NCBI RefSeq assembly: GCF_011602485.2
Contig: NZ_CP050022.2
Location: 1,116,001 to 1,180,000 of the forward strand
Direction of reading: 5' to 3'
DNA: 64,000 nucleotides
Origin: Bradyrhizobium sp. 1(2017)
Lineage (GTDB): Bacteria; Pseudomonadota; Alphaproteobacteria; Rhizobiales; Xanthobacteraceae
Positions 35,103-43,799 of the stretch are shown in pieces (the stretch's first letter is position 1; every line of letters begins with the position of its first letter). The notes under the pieces are model-generated. The model did no database searches and was not told the origin of the DNA. It saw only the letters and a program-made list of their open reading frames with translations. A program made the position numbers and the translations under genes.

Positions 35103-35894
35103 ATGACCTATCAGCTCATCGAACTCTCAGTCGACGCCGGCGTTGCCACCATCGCCCTGAACAGGCCCGACCGCCGCAACGCAATGAGCGACGAGATGCG
35201 CTCGGAATTTGTGGACGCGCTTCAGAAGGTCACGAGCGACAACGCCATCAAAGCGCTGGTGCTGACGGGCCGCGGCAGCGCGTTTTGCGCGGGCGGCGAT
35301 ATCAGCGGCATGAAACGGCGTCTGGAAGCTCCGCAAGGCGAGGTCGCATTCAATGGCTGGAGTCGGCAGCAGGGCGTGCACCGGGTCCAGTCCCTGCTGC
35401 TCAACCTGCCCAAGCCGACCATTGCGGCGGTGAACGGAGCCGCGGCCGGTCTCGGCGCCGATACCGCGCTCGCGTGTGATTTCCTGATCGGCTCGGAGCG
35501 TTCGAAATTCACTTGGTCCTACATCAAGCGCGGACTGATCCCGGACGGCGGCGGATCCTATTTCTTGCCGCGCCGCGTCGGGCTTCCCAAGGCCAAGGAA
35601 TTGATCTTCACCGGGCGGATGGTCCAGGCAGAAGAGGCCCTGGCGCTCGGCATTCTCGATCGCAAGGTGGTCTCCAGCGAACTCTTGTCGGCCGCGCAGG
35701 CATGGGCCGTCGAGCTCGCGCAGGGATCGGCGACCGCGCTGGCATTGAGCAAGAAGATCCTCAACCAGACTTTCGAGCGTTCGGCCCACGAGATCTTCGA
35801 CCTTGGCAGCCAGGCGCAAGCCATCTGCTACACCAGCGCCGAGCACCGCGAAGCGGTGATGGCGTTTCTCGCACAGTCCTCCGCGAAGGAGTGA
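35103..35894 (+). CDS. Enoyl-CoA hydratase/isomerase
   Basis: The protein has 263 residues from ATG 35103 (a TTG at 35097 is also in frame). Crotonase fold: the first oxyanion-hole motif is GRGSAFCAGGDISGM and the second is NGAAAGLGADTALACDFL. The catalytic region has IPDGGGSYFLPRRVG with Asp where hydratases have Glu (position of E144/E164-type acids), so isomerase or thioesterase activity is possible. The stop is only five bases before the acyl-CoA ligase, so it is first gene of the operon. Confidence 0.92.
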   Translation: MTYQLIELSVDAGVATIALNRPDRRNAMSDEMRSEFVDALQKVTSDNAIKALVLTGRGSAFCAGGDISGMKRRLEAPQGEVAFNGWSRQQGVHRVQSLLLNLPKPTIAAVNGAAAGLGADTALACDFLIGSERSKFTWSYIKRGLIPDGGGSYFLPRRVGLPKAKELIFTGRMVQAEEALALGILDRKVVSSELLSAAQAWAVELAQGSATALALSKKILNQTFERSAHEIFDLGSQAQAICYTSAEHREAVMAFLAQSSAKE

Positions 35895-35898
35895 TGCC

Positions 35899-37995
35899 AT
35901 GAATGCCATCGCACGCCTCATCCGGCCGCGCAGTGTCGCCGTCATCGGCGCTTCCGCCGATCCAGCCAAGACCTCCGGGCGGCCAGTGTCATTCCTGCAA
36001 AAGCACGGCTTCTCTGGCGCGATTTACCCCGTCAATCCCAAGGTCGAGCGCATCGGTGACCTCACCTGCTATCCCGATGTTGGGGCGCTGCCGGCTGTCC
36101 CCGATGTCGGGATTGTCCTTCTCGGGGCAGAGCGCGCGCATCTCGCGGTCCGCGAGCTGTCGAAACGCGGCGCCGCTGCCGCGATCGTCCTTGCCAGCGG
36201 CTATACGGAAACGGGCGAAGAGGGGGCCTTGCGCCAGATGCAGCTCCTGGACGCTGCCGGCTCGATGCGGATCCTCGGCCCCAACACGATCGGCCTCGTC
36301 AACCTGACCGACAACATCGTGCTGTCGGCCTCGGGCGCGCTGGCGATGGACCACTTCCCGGCCGGTCCAATCGGGCTGGTGTCGCAAAGCGGCGGAATCC
36401 TTGGGGCGTTGCTCTCCCGCGCGGCAGCCCGTGGTATCGGGCTGTCGAAGCTCGTCTCCACCAGCAACGAAGCCGATCTCGAGCTTTCGGACTTCATCGA
36501 GTTTCTTGCCGACGACGAAGCCACCAGGGTGATCGCCCTGTATGTCGAGGCAATCCGGCATCCGGCTCGCTTCCGCGAGGCGGTGCGAAAGGCGCGCGAG
36601 GCCGGTAAGCCGGTGGTGGCCTTCAAGATCGGCCGCTCGGAGGCCGGAGCCAAGGCTGCCGTTTCACATACTGGCGCGCTGGCCGGCTCGGATCGGATGT
36701 ACGACGCCCTGTTCAGGCAGCTCGGCGTGATCCGGGCGAAGACGTTCGAGGAGTTGCTCGACATTCCGGCTGCTCTGGCGGCTGGACGGAAGCTCGGCGG
36801 TAAGCGCGTGGCGATTCTCACCTCCACCGGGGGCGCCGGAACGATCGTCTCCGACAGCCTCGGTGTCGCCGGCTTCGAGACACCGGCGCCCGATGCGGAG
36901 ACCGCGGCTCAGCTCGCCTCGCTGCAATCGGGCTCCTACGCCAGTCTCGACCGCAATCCGGTCGACTTGACTCTGGCCGGCCTGCATCCGGACATCTTGC
37001 GCGGCGCGATCCGCACTCTGCTAACCAGCCCCTCCTATGATGCCCTGGTCATCATCGCGGGGTCCTCCGCCGTTGGATCTCCGGCGTTGCTTGCAGACGC
37101 CGTTCACGACTGCCTGCCGCTGTCGGACAAACCGGTCATTGCCTATGTCAGCCCTCACGCGCCGAACGTCGGCGCAGTTCTCACCGAGCGCGGCGTGCCG
37201 GCCTATACGTCGGCCGAAAGCTGCGCATCTGCATTCTCGGGCTTGCTCCTGGCAGCTCAGTCCTCGCAAGGCGATTTTGCCGTGCGGGCCGAACGGCGGG
37301 TCGACATCGGCGATTTTCCGCCGGGCTCGCTCGACGAAGCTCAGGCCAAGGTGCTGTTCACCCGGTTTGGCATTCCCGCCGTAGCCGAGCAGATCGTCAG
37401 TACGCCGGCGGAGGCAGAAGTCGCCGCTCGCGAGCTTGGCGGAAAAGTGGTCCTCAAGATTCTCTCCGGCGAGATCACGCACAAGAGCGACGTCGGCGGC
37501 GTCGCCGTCAATCTGACGCCCGACACGATCAGCGCTCGCCTGACTGCCATGGCGGCCGACGTGGAAGCGGCAACCGGTCGGCGCCCACAACGCTTCCTGG
37601 TGCAGGAGATGATCGCGGGCGGCACCGAGCTGATCTTGGGCATGCATCGCGATGCGCTTGGCACCGCGGTTCTGATCGGCATGGGCGGTGTCACCGCGGA
37701 GCTCTTCAAGGATACGAGCATGCGCCTTCTACCGCCGCAGGGCGGCCTCAGCCGGGAGGAGGCGCTCTCGATGCTGCGTGACCTCATCACCTGGCCGCTG
37801 CTCGACAGATTTCGGGGAAGAGCAAAGGCGGACGTCGAGGCGCTGGTGTCGACGATCGTGGCTTTCTCGCTGATGGTGGCACAGCTCGGCGAGCGCCTGA
37901 TCGAGGCCGAGATCAACCCCGTCTTCGTCTTGCCGGCGGGCCATGGCGTGCGGGCCGCGGACGGCGTCGTGGTGCTGGGAGCGGCAGGCGGCTGA
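35899..37995 (+). CDS. ADP-forming acyl-CoA ligase (acetate-CoA ligase family)
   Basis: The protein has 698 residues with both subunits fused. The CoA-binding domain is at residues 1-130 (SVAVIGASADPAKTSGRPVS), the succinyl-CoA-ligase-like domain at about 150-460 (KAAVSHTGALAGSDRMYDAL with the phospho-His), and the ATP-grasp domain at 480-690 (GKVVLKILSGEITHKSDVGG, EAEINPVFVLPAG). Such enzymes make acyl-CoA from acid, CoA and ATP with ADP as product, or run in reverse to gain ATP. Between a hydratase and an acid transporter, it probably activates the imported acid. Confidence 0.92.
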   Translation: MNAIARLIRPRSVAVIGASADPAKTSGRPVSFLQKHGFSGAIYPVNPKVERIGDLTCYPDVGALPAVPDVGIVLLGAERAHLAVRELSKRGAAAAIVLASGYTETGEEGALRQMQLLDAAGSMRILGPNTIGLVNLTDNIVLSASGALAMDHFPAGPIGLVSQSGGILGALLSRAAARGIGLSKLVSTSNEADLELSDFIEFLADDEATRVIALYVEAIRHPARFREAVRKAREAGKPVVAFKIGRSEAGAKAAVSHTGALAGSDRMYDALFRQLGVIRAKTFEELLDIPAALAAGRKLGGKRVAILTSTGGAGTIVSDSLGVAGFETPAPDAETAAQLASLQSGSYASLDRNPVDLTLAGLHPDILRGAIRTLLTSPSYDALVIIAGSSAVGSPALLADAVHDCLPLSDKPVIAYVSPHAPNVGAVLTERGVPAYTSAESCASAFSGLLLAAQSSQGDFAVRAERRVDIGDFPPGSLDEAQAKVLFTRFGIPAVAEQIVSTPAEAEVAARELGGKVVLKILSGEITHKSDVGGVAVNLTPDTISARLTAMAADVEAATGRRPQRFLVQEMIAGGTELILGMHRDALGTAVLIGMGGVTAELFKDTSMRLLPPQGGLSREEALSMLRDLITWPLLDRFRGRAKADVEALVSTIVAFSLMVAQLGERLIEAEINPVFVLPAGHGVRAADGVVVLGAAGG

Positions 37996-38113
37996 GCAGG
38001 TCCTGCTCGCTCGGGGTAACTTGGCACTGAACTCTGACGAAGATCAGACCGCAACGATCATCAAAAAGCATCGGCACTTCGTCGGTGACCAAGAATCAAA
38101 ATGGAGGATACGC

Positions 38114-39610
38114 ATGTCGACGCTGGTTCATGCTGCGTCCGAAACGAACGGGGCGAGCACAAGGAAATTCCTGACCGTGCTGATCGGTCTGGCGATCATG
38201 GTGGCAATCATCATGGCTCCATCGCCGGCGGGTCTTTCGCCAGCGGGGCAGCGCGTCATCGCCGTGATGGCCTTTGTGGTGCTGATGTGGATCACCGAGG
38301 GGATCCCTTATGGGGTGAGCGCGGTCGCGCTGGTATTCCTGTTGATCCTCGCGCTCGGCTTTTCACCCGCAGGGAACGACGGAGGCGCTATTCTAGGAAC
38401 CGCAAAGGCCATACCGCTGGCCCTCAGCGGCTTCTCGAACAGCGGCTGGCTATTCGTTGCGGCAGGTCTCGCCATGGCGGCGGCGATCACGAGCACTGGG
38501 CTCGAGAAGCGCGTCGCCTATCTGATCCTCAAGCTGGTCGGGGCGAACACCCATGCGATCATGTTCGGCATCATTCTGACCGCTTTCGCTCTCACCTTCT
38601 TCATTCCCTCGGTGATCGCGCGTGCAGCGACGCTGGTTCCGATCGTGATCGGGTTGACCGAGGCATTTGGTCTTCCGCGCAGCAGTCAGATCGGCAAGGC
38701 TATGCTCCTGCTCGCCGGCATCCTGCCGTCGGTGACCGGAGTCGGCGTGCTCACCGGAGCCGCGCCCAATCCGGTGATGGTCAATTTCCTGACCGGGGCT
38801 GGCCAGCCCCAGCTCGGCTATGTCGATTGGCTGACCTACCTTTTTCCTTATACCGTCGTGTTTTCGATCGGCCTCTATTTTCTGGCGACTAGGCTGTTCA
38901 AGTTTGAATTTACGGAATTGCCCGGAGGAAGCGATTACATCGCTGCCCGCGTCGCCGAATTGGGGCCGATGTCCACGGCCGAGAAGCGGGCATCTTTCAT
39001 TATGGCGCTGACGATCGTGCTCTGGGCGACCGACAAAGTCCACCATGTCGAGTCTTCCGCCATTTCGGTGCTATGCGTGCTGTTGCTCGTGATGCCGGGC
39101 GTCGGCGTTACGACCTGCAATGATCTCTATAAACGAATCGATTGGAACTCGATCCTGCTGTTCGGCGCAGGAATATCGATGGCGGAGATGTTGACCAGGA
39201 CCGGCGGCGCGGCGTGGCTGTCGGAGGTGGCATTCGTCGAGTCCGGGATGGCAGGCTTGTCTGTCACGGCGCTGGCGATCAAGATCTTCGTCGTCGTGTT
39301 CTTCGTCCGCTTCTGTTTCACCAGCATCACGTCGTGCCTGACCGCGATTACGCCGGCGATCATCGGCTTTCTGGTCTCCCTGCACAATCCGGACCTGCCG
39401 ATCGTGGGAATCGTGCTGGGGGTGGCTCTCATTGCGCAATGCCTGTCGATCATCCCGGTGACGTCAGCTCCGGCTATGATCGCCTATGGCGCCGGCGGCT
39501 TCACGACGCGGGACATGATGCGGCTCGGCCTACCGCTCGCGGCCATCATGTACGGCCTGATCGTGCTGTTCATGTTCACTTACTGGCCGCTCGTGGGTCT
39601 CTGGAAGTGA
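38114..39610 (+). CDS. SLC13/DASS-type anion transporter
   Basis: The protein has 498 residues from ATG 38114 with GGAGG six bases ahead. About 12 membrane segments. The DASS landmarks are present: ITEGIPYGVSAVALVFLLIL early, a re-entrant AAPNPVMVNFLTGAG in place of the usual SNT motif of the first half, and SCLTAITPAIIGFL plus VTSAPAMIAYGAGGFTTRDM in the second half. Family members carry dicarboxylates, citrate, sulphate or related anions, usually with sodium. Its position in the IclR-controlled operon makes it the likely uptake system for the compound that the ligase activates. Confidence 0.88.
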   Translation: MSTLVHAASETNGASTRKFLTVLIGLAIMVAIIMAPSPAGLSPAGQRVIAVMAFVVLMWITEGIPYGVSAVALVFLLILALGFSPAGNDGGAILGTAKAIPLALSGFSNSGWLFVAAGLAMAAAITSTGLEKRVAYLILKLVGANTHAIMFGIILTAFALTFFIPSVIARAATLVPIVIGLTEAFGLPRSSQIGKAMLLLAGILPSVTGVGVLTGAAPNPVMVNFLTGAGQPQLGYVDWLTYLFPYTVVFSIGLYFLATRLFKFEFTELPGGSDYIAARVAELGPMSTAEKRASFIMALTIVLWATDKVHHVESSAISVLCVLLLVMPGVGVTTCNDLYKRIDWNSILLFGAGISMAEMLTRTGGAAWLSEVAFVESGMAGLSVTALAIKIFVVVFFVRFCFTSITSCLTAITPAIIGFLVSLHNPDLPIVGIVLGVALIAQCLSIIPVTSAPAMIAYGAGGFTTRDMMRLGLPLAAIMYGLIVLFMFTYWPLVGLWK

Positions 39611-39790
39611 ACGGTGAAGTGCGCATGGACCGGGGGAGAACGCGCTGGCCTCGATCGCATTTGGCTGGCGTGGTGGCAGCGTTACTGGCCGGCTTTCCCC
39701 AGACTGCCATCGTCACGTCGAGAAAATCAATGACTTAGAAAACACTCACTGCGTTCGGGACGCAGGTGTCAAATTGCCACCTGAACCGAA

Positions 39791-39836
39791 TGTCGGTATC
39801 GGTGGTTGCGCCTCTCCGCAACCACCGATACCGACA
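39791..39836. repeat. Perfect 20-base inverted repeat with 6-base loop
   Basis: TGTCGGTATCGGTGGTTGCG at 39791-39810 is followed after cctctc by its exact reverse complement at 39817-39836. No T-run follows on either strand, so it is not a simple terminator. A smaller nested pair (CAGGTG/CACCTG) lies just to its left at 39765-39785. Confidence 0.85.
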
Positions 39837-40373
39837 CTCTAGGAGCCATCGCTGCTGCGGGGATTTTCGTTTGAGATCAGGAGCGCGCTCATCGAGCTCA
39901 ACGATTAGTCAATAAGCTTACGCACGAGATGCACACATCTGCGGCTCGACGACATCGCCGTCCCATGCCTTGGTGTCCTTGATCTCTTCGTGGTGAGACA
40001 GGGCCGAGAAGGTGATCAGCTTTGCCGGCCTGCTATTGTCCGGCGTTACCAAGAGGTAGACCGCAGCCGGTCACGTCGAGAATGTTGGCAGGGATCCACG
40101 TGCCCTAGTCGAATTTACGTCGGGCGCCGCGGCAGTCGACGTGTTCGCCTTGGCGCTCATGCCATCGTCTTGCGGGCCATCTGCTCGATGCCTTCGTTCG
40201 GAATATCGAAAGTCGCTGGCAACGTTTGTTCGCCCGATACCAGCAAAAATGCCAGCAAACTGGACGGCCGTAGCGAATTTTTACGGGTGTTTTCAACGTG
40301 TCGCGAAAGTTTTCTCGTGAGAACCGGAATCGAACCAGCGACTTAAGTTATTGTTATTATTTGAATTTTTTTC
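39837..40373. other. Gene-free tract with coding-like debris on the minus strand
   Basis: No intact gene. On the minus strand a frame reads TFDIPNEGIEQMARKTMA to a stop near 40155, overlapped by an ATG frame MSAKANTSTAAAPDVNSTRA. That frame meets an in-frame TGA and then continues as VYLLVTPDNSRPAKLITFSA to about 39918. The composition is protein-like, but no family is recognised, so these are probably relics. At 40318-40345 ggaatcgaaccagcgac resembles a tRNA T-arm on the minus strand. Confidence 0.4.
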
Positions 40374-40471
40374 GTGGTGCCCCTGGCCGACAATCACCTA
40401 GTACCATAACTAATTGAATTTGAAGTCACTTTTGTCATCAATTGCCACCGATACCAGCACAAATACCAGCA
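40374..40471 (+). repeat. 98-base direct repeat, copy 2
   Basis: Gap-free partner of 17191-17288 with 15 mismatches. The last 21 bases, ending ccagcacaaataccagca, are identical in both. A related word, ccgataccagcaaaaatgcc, occurs again at 40236. Confidence 0.8.
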
Positions 40472-40557
40472 ACGTGAGTTAGCTGGCAAAAAAAAATAAG
40501 TGCGTGGCTTCACGAAAGGAGGCGCGCCGGCTGCCGCCGTCCTCCGGGAGGGAGTGC

Positions 40558-40941
40558 CTAAGCTGTGACCGGACCGGATGGCGGCATACCTTCGAAGATC
40601 TTGTCGATCGTGAGCCGTAGTTCGTCCAGCCAGACCGGCTTGCGAAGCAGCGGGTGTCCCTTGAGTAGCGACGGAAGAACCTCGGGGCCGTAGCCGGACG
40701 CGAATAAGAACGGTTTGCGGCGAAGGGCTATCAGATCCGCCACGGGATCCACGTAGCGGCCGTGCAGATTGATGTCGAGGATGGCGAGGTCGTACTCGGC
40801 CGTCATGGCGAAGGACGAGGCGCTCTCGATGTCTCCAGCCTCACCGGCCACGCGATGACCGAGTTCGTCGAGCATGTCGGACAAGTTCATCCTTATTAGG
40901 ACCTCGTCCTCGACCAGCAATACCGCGAGCGAGCGCTTCAT
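40558..40941 (-). CDS. Single-domain response regulator
   Basis: The protein has 127 residues from ATG 40941 (MKRSLAVLLVEDEVLIRMNL). One receiver domain with acceptor about D56 in LAILDINLHGRYVDP and the conserved Lys in LLRKPVWLDELR. The usual T/S switch is FLFASGYGPE. There is no output domain. It resembles receivers that pair with HWE kinases; the only kinase trace nearby is the relic at 42.57 kb, so its partner may have been lost. Confidence 0.85.
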   Translation of the reverse strand: MKRSLAVLLVEDEVLIRMNLSDMLDELGHRVAGEAGDIESASSFAMTAEYDLAILDINLHGRYVDPVADLIALRRKPFLFASGYGPEVLPSLLKGHPLLRKPVWLDELRLTIDKIFEGMPPSGPVTA

Positions 40942-41155
40942 GACTATAGGGTCCTGGCGAGAACCTGCGTTCGCGCCTCCTTGCGCTGTGTAGCCTCTCA
41001 CTAAGACCGCGGCAAATCCATGGGGAATGGCTGCTTCGCAGGTCCACACTTCTGGAAATGGAACTACTTGAGAATTCGCTCGGCGCGGCATGAATTCGTC
41101 GGAGAAGAGGCCGCCCGCATCGGTGCGGACGGCTTCAAAAGTTCGTCGCTTCTGG

Positions 41156-41236
41156 CTACGCTGCCTTCTCGTTCACGCGAAGGGCCATCGTATTGAGCTC
41201 CTCGTCCGTCGACTTATCCTCACCGAGGTTCTGCTG
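41156..41236 (-). pseudogene. C-terminal relic of a DUF892-type protein
   Basis: Twenty-six codons read QQNLGEDKSTDEELNTMALR, then VNEKAA and a stop. This matches the end of the intact DUF892 proteins in this window (NLNEEKAANTKLNTVALRKG). Upstream frame continuity is lost. It would be the fourth DUF892 trace in 64 kb. Confidence 0.5.
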
Positions 41237-41361
41237 AGAGGAACCGAAGCGCAGTCGCCGCGGTCGAGCTTTTTGGCCCGACGATCAGGGCTCCGTAGCG
41301 CGCGTGTTTACTCATTCCACCTGGTGGCGAACCGGTCCAGGTAGATGTGGAGCGCGCGGTC

Positions 41362-42513
41362 TCACGATCGGGCGGTCCCGACGGTGTCCGCCATCTTCGC
41401 GCCTCTGGCGCCGAGCGGCTTAGGCTCTCCCGTCGTCGTGTCGCGTGCCGTCTGGTGCTCCATCTCCGCGTTGAGCTCGGCACCCAGAAGGATCACGATG
41501 GCCGAGATCCAGAGCCAGGTCATGAATCCTATCACCGCGCCCAAGGACCCGTAGGTGGCGTTGAAGGTGCCGAAATTGGCGGCGTAGAAAGAAAAGATCG
41601 CGGAAGCCGCAAGCCAGAGGGTAGTGGCGGCGGCGCTGCCCCAGGTTATCCAGGTCCACCGCGGCGCCTCGCGGCTCGGACCGAACCGGTAGATGCAGGC
41701 CAGCGCAAGGGCCAGAGCGACGAAAAGAGCGGGCCAGCGTCCGATCCGGACGAGAAGGTCCGTCGCATTCGACAATCCTACGTACTGCAGCACCACGGGG
41801 ATGACGACGACGGCGCCCAGCGCCGCCAACACGAACGCGATTCCGCCGACGGTGAATCCGAGCGAAATCGCGTTCAGTTTCACCAACCCGCGCTTTTCCT
41901 CCTCCCCATAGACGATGTTCAGGGTGTCAAACAGCGACTTCATGGCGGCGTTGGCGCTCCAGAGTGAGATGGCGAGGCCGATAGCGAAAGTGAAGCCGAG
42001 GGTCCGGTCGCCCTTGGTGGCGACGCGCGTTAGCTGCTCGCGCGCCACGTCCACGGCCCCGCCGGGAATGAAGCCGGACACGTCGTCGAGATGCTTCGCG
42101 ATGCTGCCGGGATCGGAAAAGAATCCGTAGATCGCGACGAGTGCGGCGATCGCGGGAAAGATCGCTAGAAGGCTGTAGTAGGTCATGCCGGCAGCGAGCG
42201 CGAGAATACGATGCTCGCCGATGTTGCCGTACACGCGCCACAGGATGTCCTTCCATCCTCTCGCCGGGATTTCTGCGGGCGAAGTCGCCTGTCGTCCGCG
42301 ATCTCCAACTTCGGTCGACATCTCGGTGGGCGAGGCGTCCCGATTGGCCTCTCGATTTTCGGGGAAGTCGTGATCGTTTTCGGGCCGCGCGACGCGATCG
42401 GGCGGGGCCAGCCGATCCCACAGGAAGGCGACGGCCAACAGCCCCAGCGCTGCGGCGAAACTCCACTTTTCGCTCTGCGATCTTCCTGCGCGAGTTTTTC
42501 CGAATTCGGCCAT
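41362..42513 (-). CDS. YihY/BrkB family membrane protein
   Basis: The protein has 383 residues. A hydrophobic N-terminal segment (residues ~17-32) and a polar linker precede the YihY core with about six membrane helices. The core begins ILALAAGMTYYSLLAIFPAI and includes LWSANAAMKSLFDTLNIVYG and GSLGAVIGFMTWLWISAIVI. The family was once misnamed ribonuclease BN; its role is unknown, perhaps transport. The extra N-terminal helix and linker are unusual for the core family but are seen in rhizobia. It is a single gene. Confidence 0.9.
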   Translation of the reverse strand: MAEFGKTRAGRSQSEKWSFAAALGLLAVAFLWDRLAPPDRVARPENDHDFPENREANRDASPTEMSTEVGDRGRQATSPAEIPARGWKDILWRVYGNIGEHRILALAAGMTYYSLLAIFPAIAALVAIYGFFSDPGSIAKHLDDVSGFIPGGAVDVAREQLTRVATKGDRTLGFTFAIGLAISLWSANAAMKSLFDTLNIVYGEEEKRGLVKLNAISLGFTVGGIAFVLAALGAVVVIPVVLQYVGLSNATDLLVRIGRWPALFVALALALACIYRFGPSREAPRWTWITWGSAAATTLWLAASAIFSFYAANFGTFNATYGSLGAVIGFMTWLWISAIVILLGAELNAEMEHQTARDTTTGEPKPLGARGAKMADTVGTARS

Positions 42514-42573
42514 CGATCTCCTCCGCGGACTTCAATCGCCGCGGAAGGAGCCGGTTCCTGCTCGGGGGCTCCG

Positions 42574-42690
42574 TCAGCCTCGCAACGCGCCGAGCGGTAG
42601 CGTAATCCGGACGCAAAGGCCACGCTTCAGCCAATCGCGCTCGATCTCGCCGCCGACCCTTTCGATCGTCGTCTCGACAAGCTTCGATGA
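42574..42690 (-). pseudogene. C-terminal fragment of an HWE-type histidine kinase
   Basis: The last ~38 residues of a kinase ATPase domain are readable: SKLVETTIERVGGEIERDWL, then KRGLCVRITLPLGALRG and a stop. The rest of the gene is missing: the sequence changes to the start of the small gene at 42687. The kinase was evidently removed by recombination here. Confidence 0.6.
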
Positions 42691-42899
42691 AACAACTCGA
42701 TCGACGCACCAAGGCCGCCCTCGATGCCGTGCTCGAAGACGCCTGTCGCGACCTGCCGCACGGCGGAGATCACCTTTTCCGAAAAGCGATTGCCCAGAAG
42801 CTCATCCACAGCGCGCGCAAGGGCAACACCACAATCGAAGGCTTGATGATTGTCGCCCGCAATGCCATTCGTGAGACCACGGAACGCAAGTCGGCTTAG
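42687..42899 (+). CDS. Small hypothetical protein, 70 aa
   Basis: MKQLDRRTKAALDAVLEDACRDL... is a helical, basic soluble protein without cysteine motif or membrane segment. Its ATG lies within the last bases of the broken kinase relic on the other strand, so its promoter may derive from that gene's interior. Composition and codon use are protein-like. No named family. Confidence 0.6.
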   Translation: MKQLDRRTKAALDAVLEDACRDLPHGGDHLFRKAIAQKLIHSARKGNTTIEGLMIVARNAIRETTERKSA

Positions 42900-42930
42900 A
42901 AATAATGCGCGCGCGTGACGAGTGAGTGCC

Positions 42931-43341
42931 ATGCCGCATGTCTTCGTATTCGGAACGCTAAAAAGAGGGCGGCCTCTTCACAAATGCGGTCTCGATGGGG
43001 CCTTGCTGCTCGGCGAGTACCGAACGGTCGAGCGTTTTCCGCTCGTTATTGCCGGACCGTGGTTCGCGCCAATGATGTTCAATGAACCTAGTTGCGGACA
43101 TTGGATCACCGGCGAGGTGTATCGCATTGATGCGTACCGGCTTCAGAAGCTTGACAGGCTGGAATCGCTCGGCAAGCCAGGCAACTTCCGCGTCGCCATA
43201 GACGTCGTCCCAGTTAGTCTCGGCCAAACTGTCAGGGCCTTCGCCTATATGAAATCGCGCGATCTCGCCGAGGCGGCATATCACAGCGATCTCCTTGAAA
43301 GATACGAGGACGACCGATTTGTCGCTCCATGGCGACGATAA
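42931..43341 (+). CDS. Gamma-glutamylcyclotransferase-like (AIG2) protein
   Basis: The protein has 136 residues from ATG 42931. The GGCT fold opens with HVFVFGTLKRGRPLHKCGLD, the typical YGTLxxG substrate loop with F for Y. ITGEVYRIDAYRLQKLDRLE includes the conserved acidic residues. Members release 5-oxoproline from gamma-glutamyl amines or peptides. The gene follows the 70-residue gene after 31 bases and may be co-transcribed with it. Confidence 0.85.
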   Translation: MPHVFVFGTLKRGRPLHKCGLDGALLLGEYRTVERFPLVIAGPWFAPMMFNEPSCGHWITGEVYRIDAYRLQKLDRLESLGKPGNFRVAIDVVPVSLGQTVRAFAYMKSRDLAEAAYHSDLLERYEDDRFVAPWRR

Positions 43342-43429
43342 GATCAGACACGCGTTTACGATGCGCAACAATCGTCGCACGCGGCAGGGCGTTTTGAGGA
43401 TAGATCCGCACCTTCTCCGCGCGCGGCGC

Positions 43430-43685
43430 GCGGCGCGCGATCGTGTCTGCGATGGCAGTTCGCCGAATAGTCTCCGATAGGCGCGCGAAAAATCACCGAG
43501 ATGCCAGAAGCCATTTTCAAGCGCGACAGCCTTGACTCTAGGCGTCACCTCGCAGGAGGCTGCGCTGCATGGCCTGTAGCCTTTTCTGGCGTATGTAGTC
43601 GTGCAAGCGCATCCCCAGCACGGACCATGTAGCTTCTCGCAATGTGCGCACGGAGGTGCCGAGAGATCGGGCCAAGTCGATACTA
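43430..43685 (-). pseudogene. AraC-family DNA-binding domain relic
   Basis: Two frames together show an AraC C-terminal domain. LARSLGTSVRTLREATWSVL, then RLQAMQRSLLRGDA, is in one frame. After a one-base shift near 43548, PRVKAVALENGFWHLGDFSR, then AYRRLFGELPSQT, follows in the other. The sensor domain is absent and the normal stop is lost. It is a dead regulator remnant. Confidence 0.7.
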
Positions 43686-43742
43686 TAGACGGGAGACGCT
43701 AATCCGCCCAGATTGAATGAACGCTTAAACGGCGGTTAAGTT

Positions 43743-43767
43743 GGAACCGGCAACCGACGATCGCGTT
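43743..43767 (+). promoter_or_regulatory. EcfG-type general stress promoter
   Basis: GGAAC 43743-43747 and CGTT 43764-43767 with a 16-base spacer; the DUF2934 start codon is 33 bases downstream. Confidence 0.75.
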
Positions 43768-43799
43768 TGCGCCTGCACAATCCAATGTGGGAGGACAGC

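Noticed and set aside
42541..42570. EcfG promoter for the YihY gene (minus strand GGAAC)
   Set aside because: The -10 position reads GATT/ATTG with no CGTT; it may be chance.
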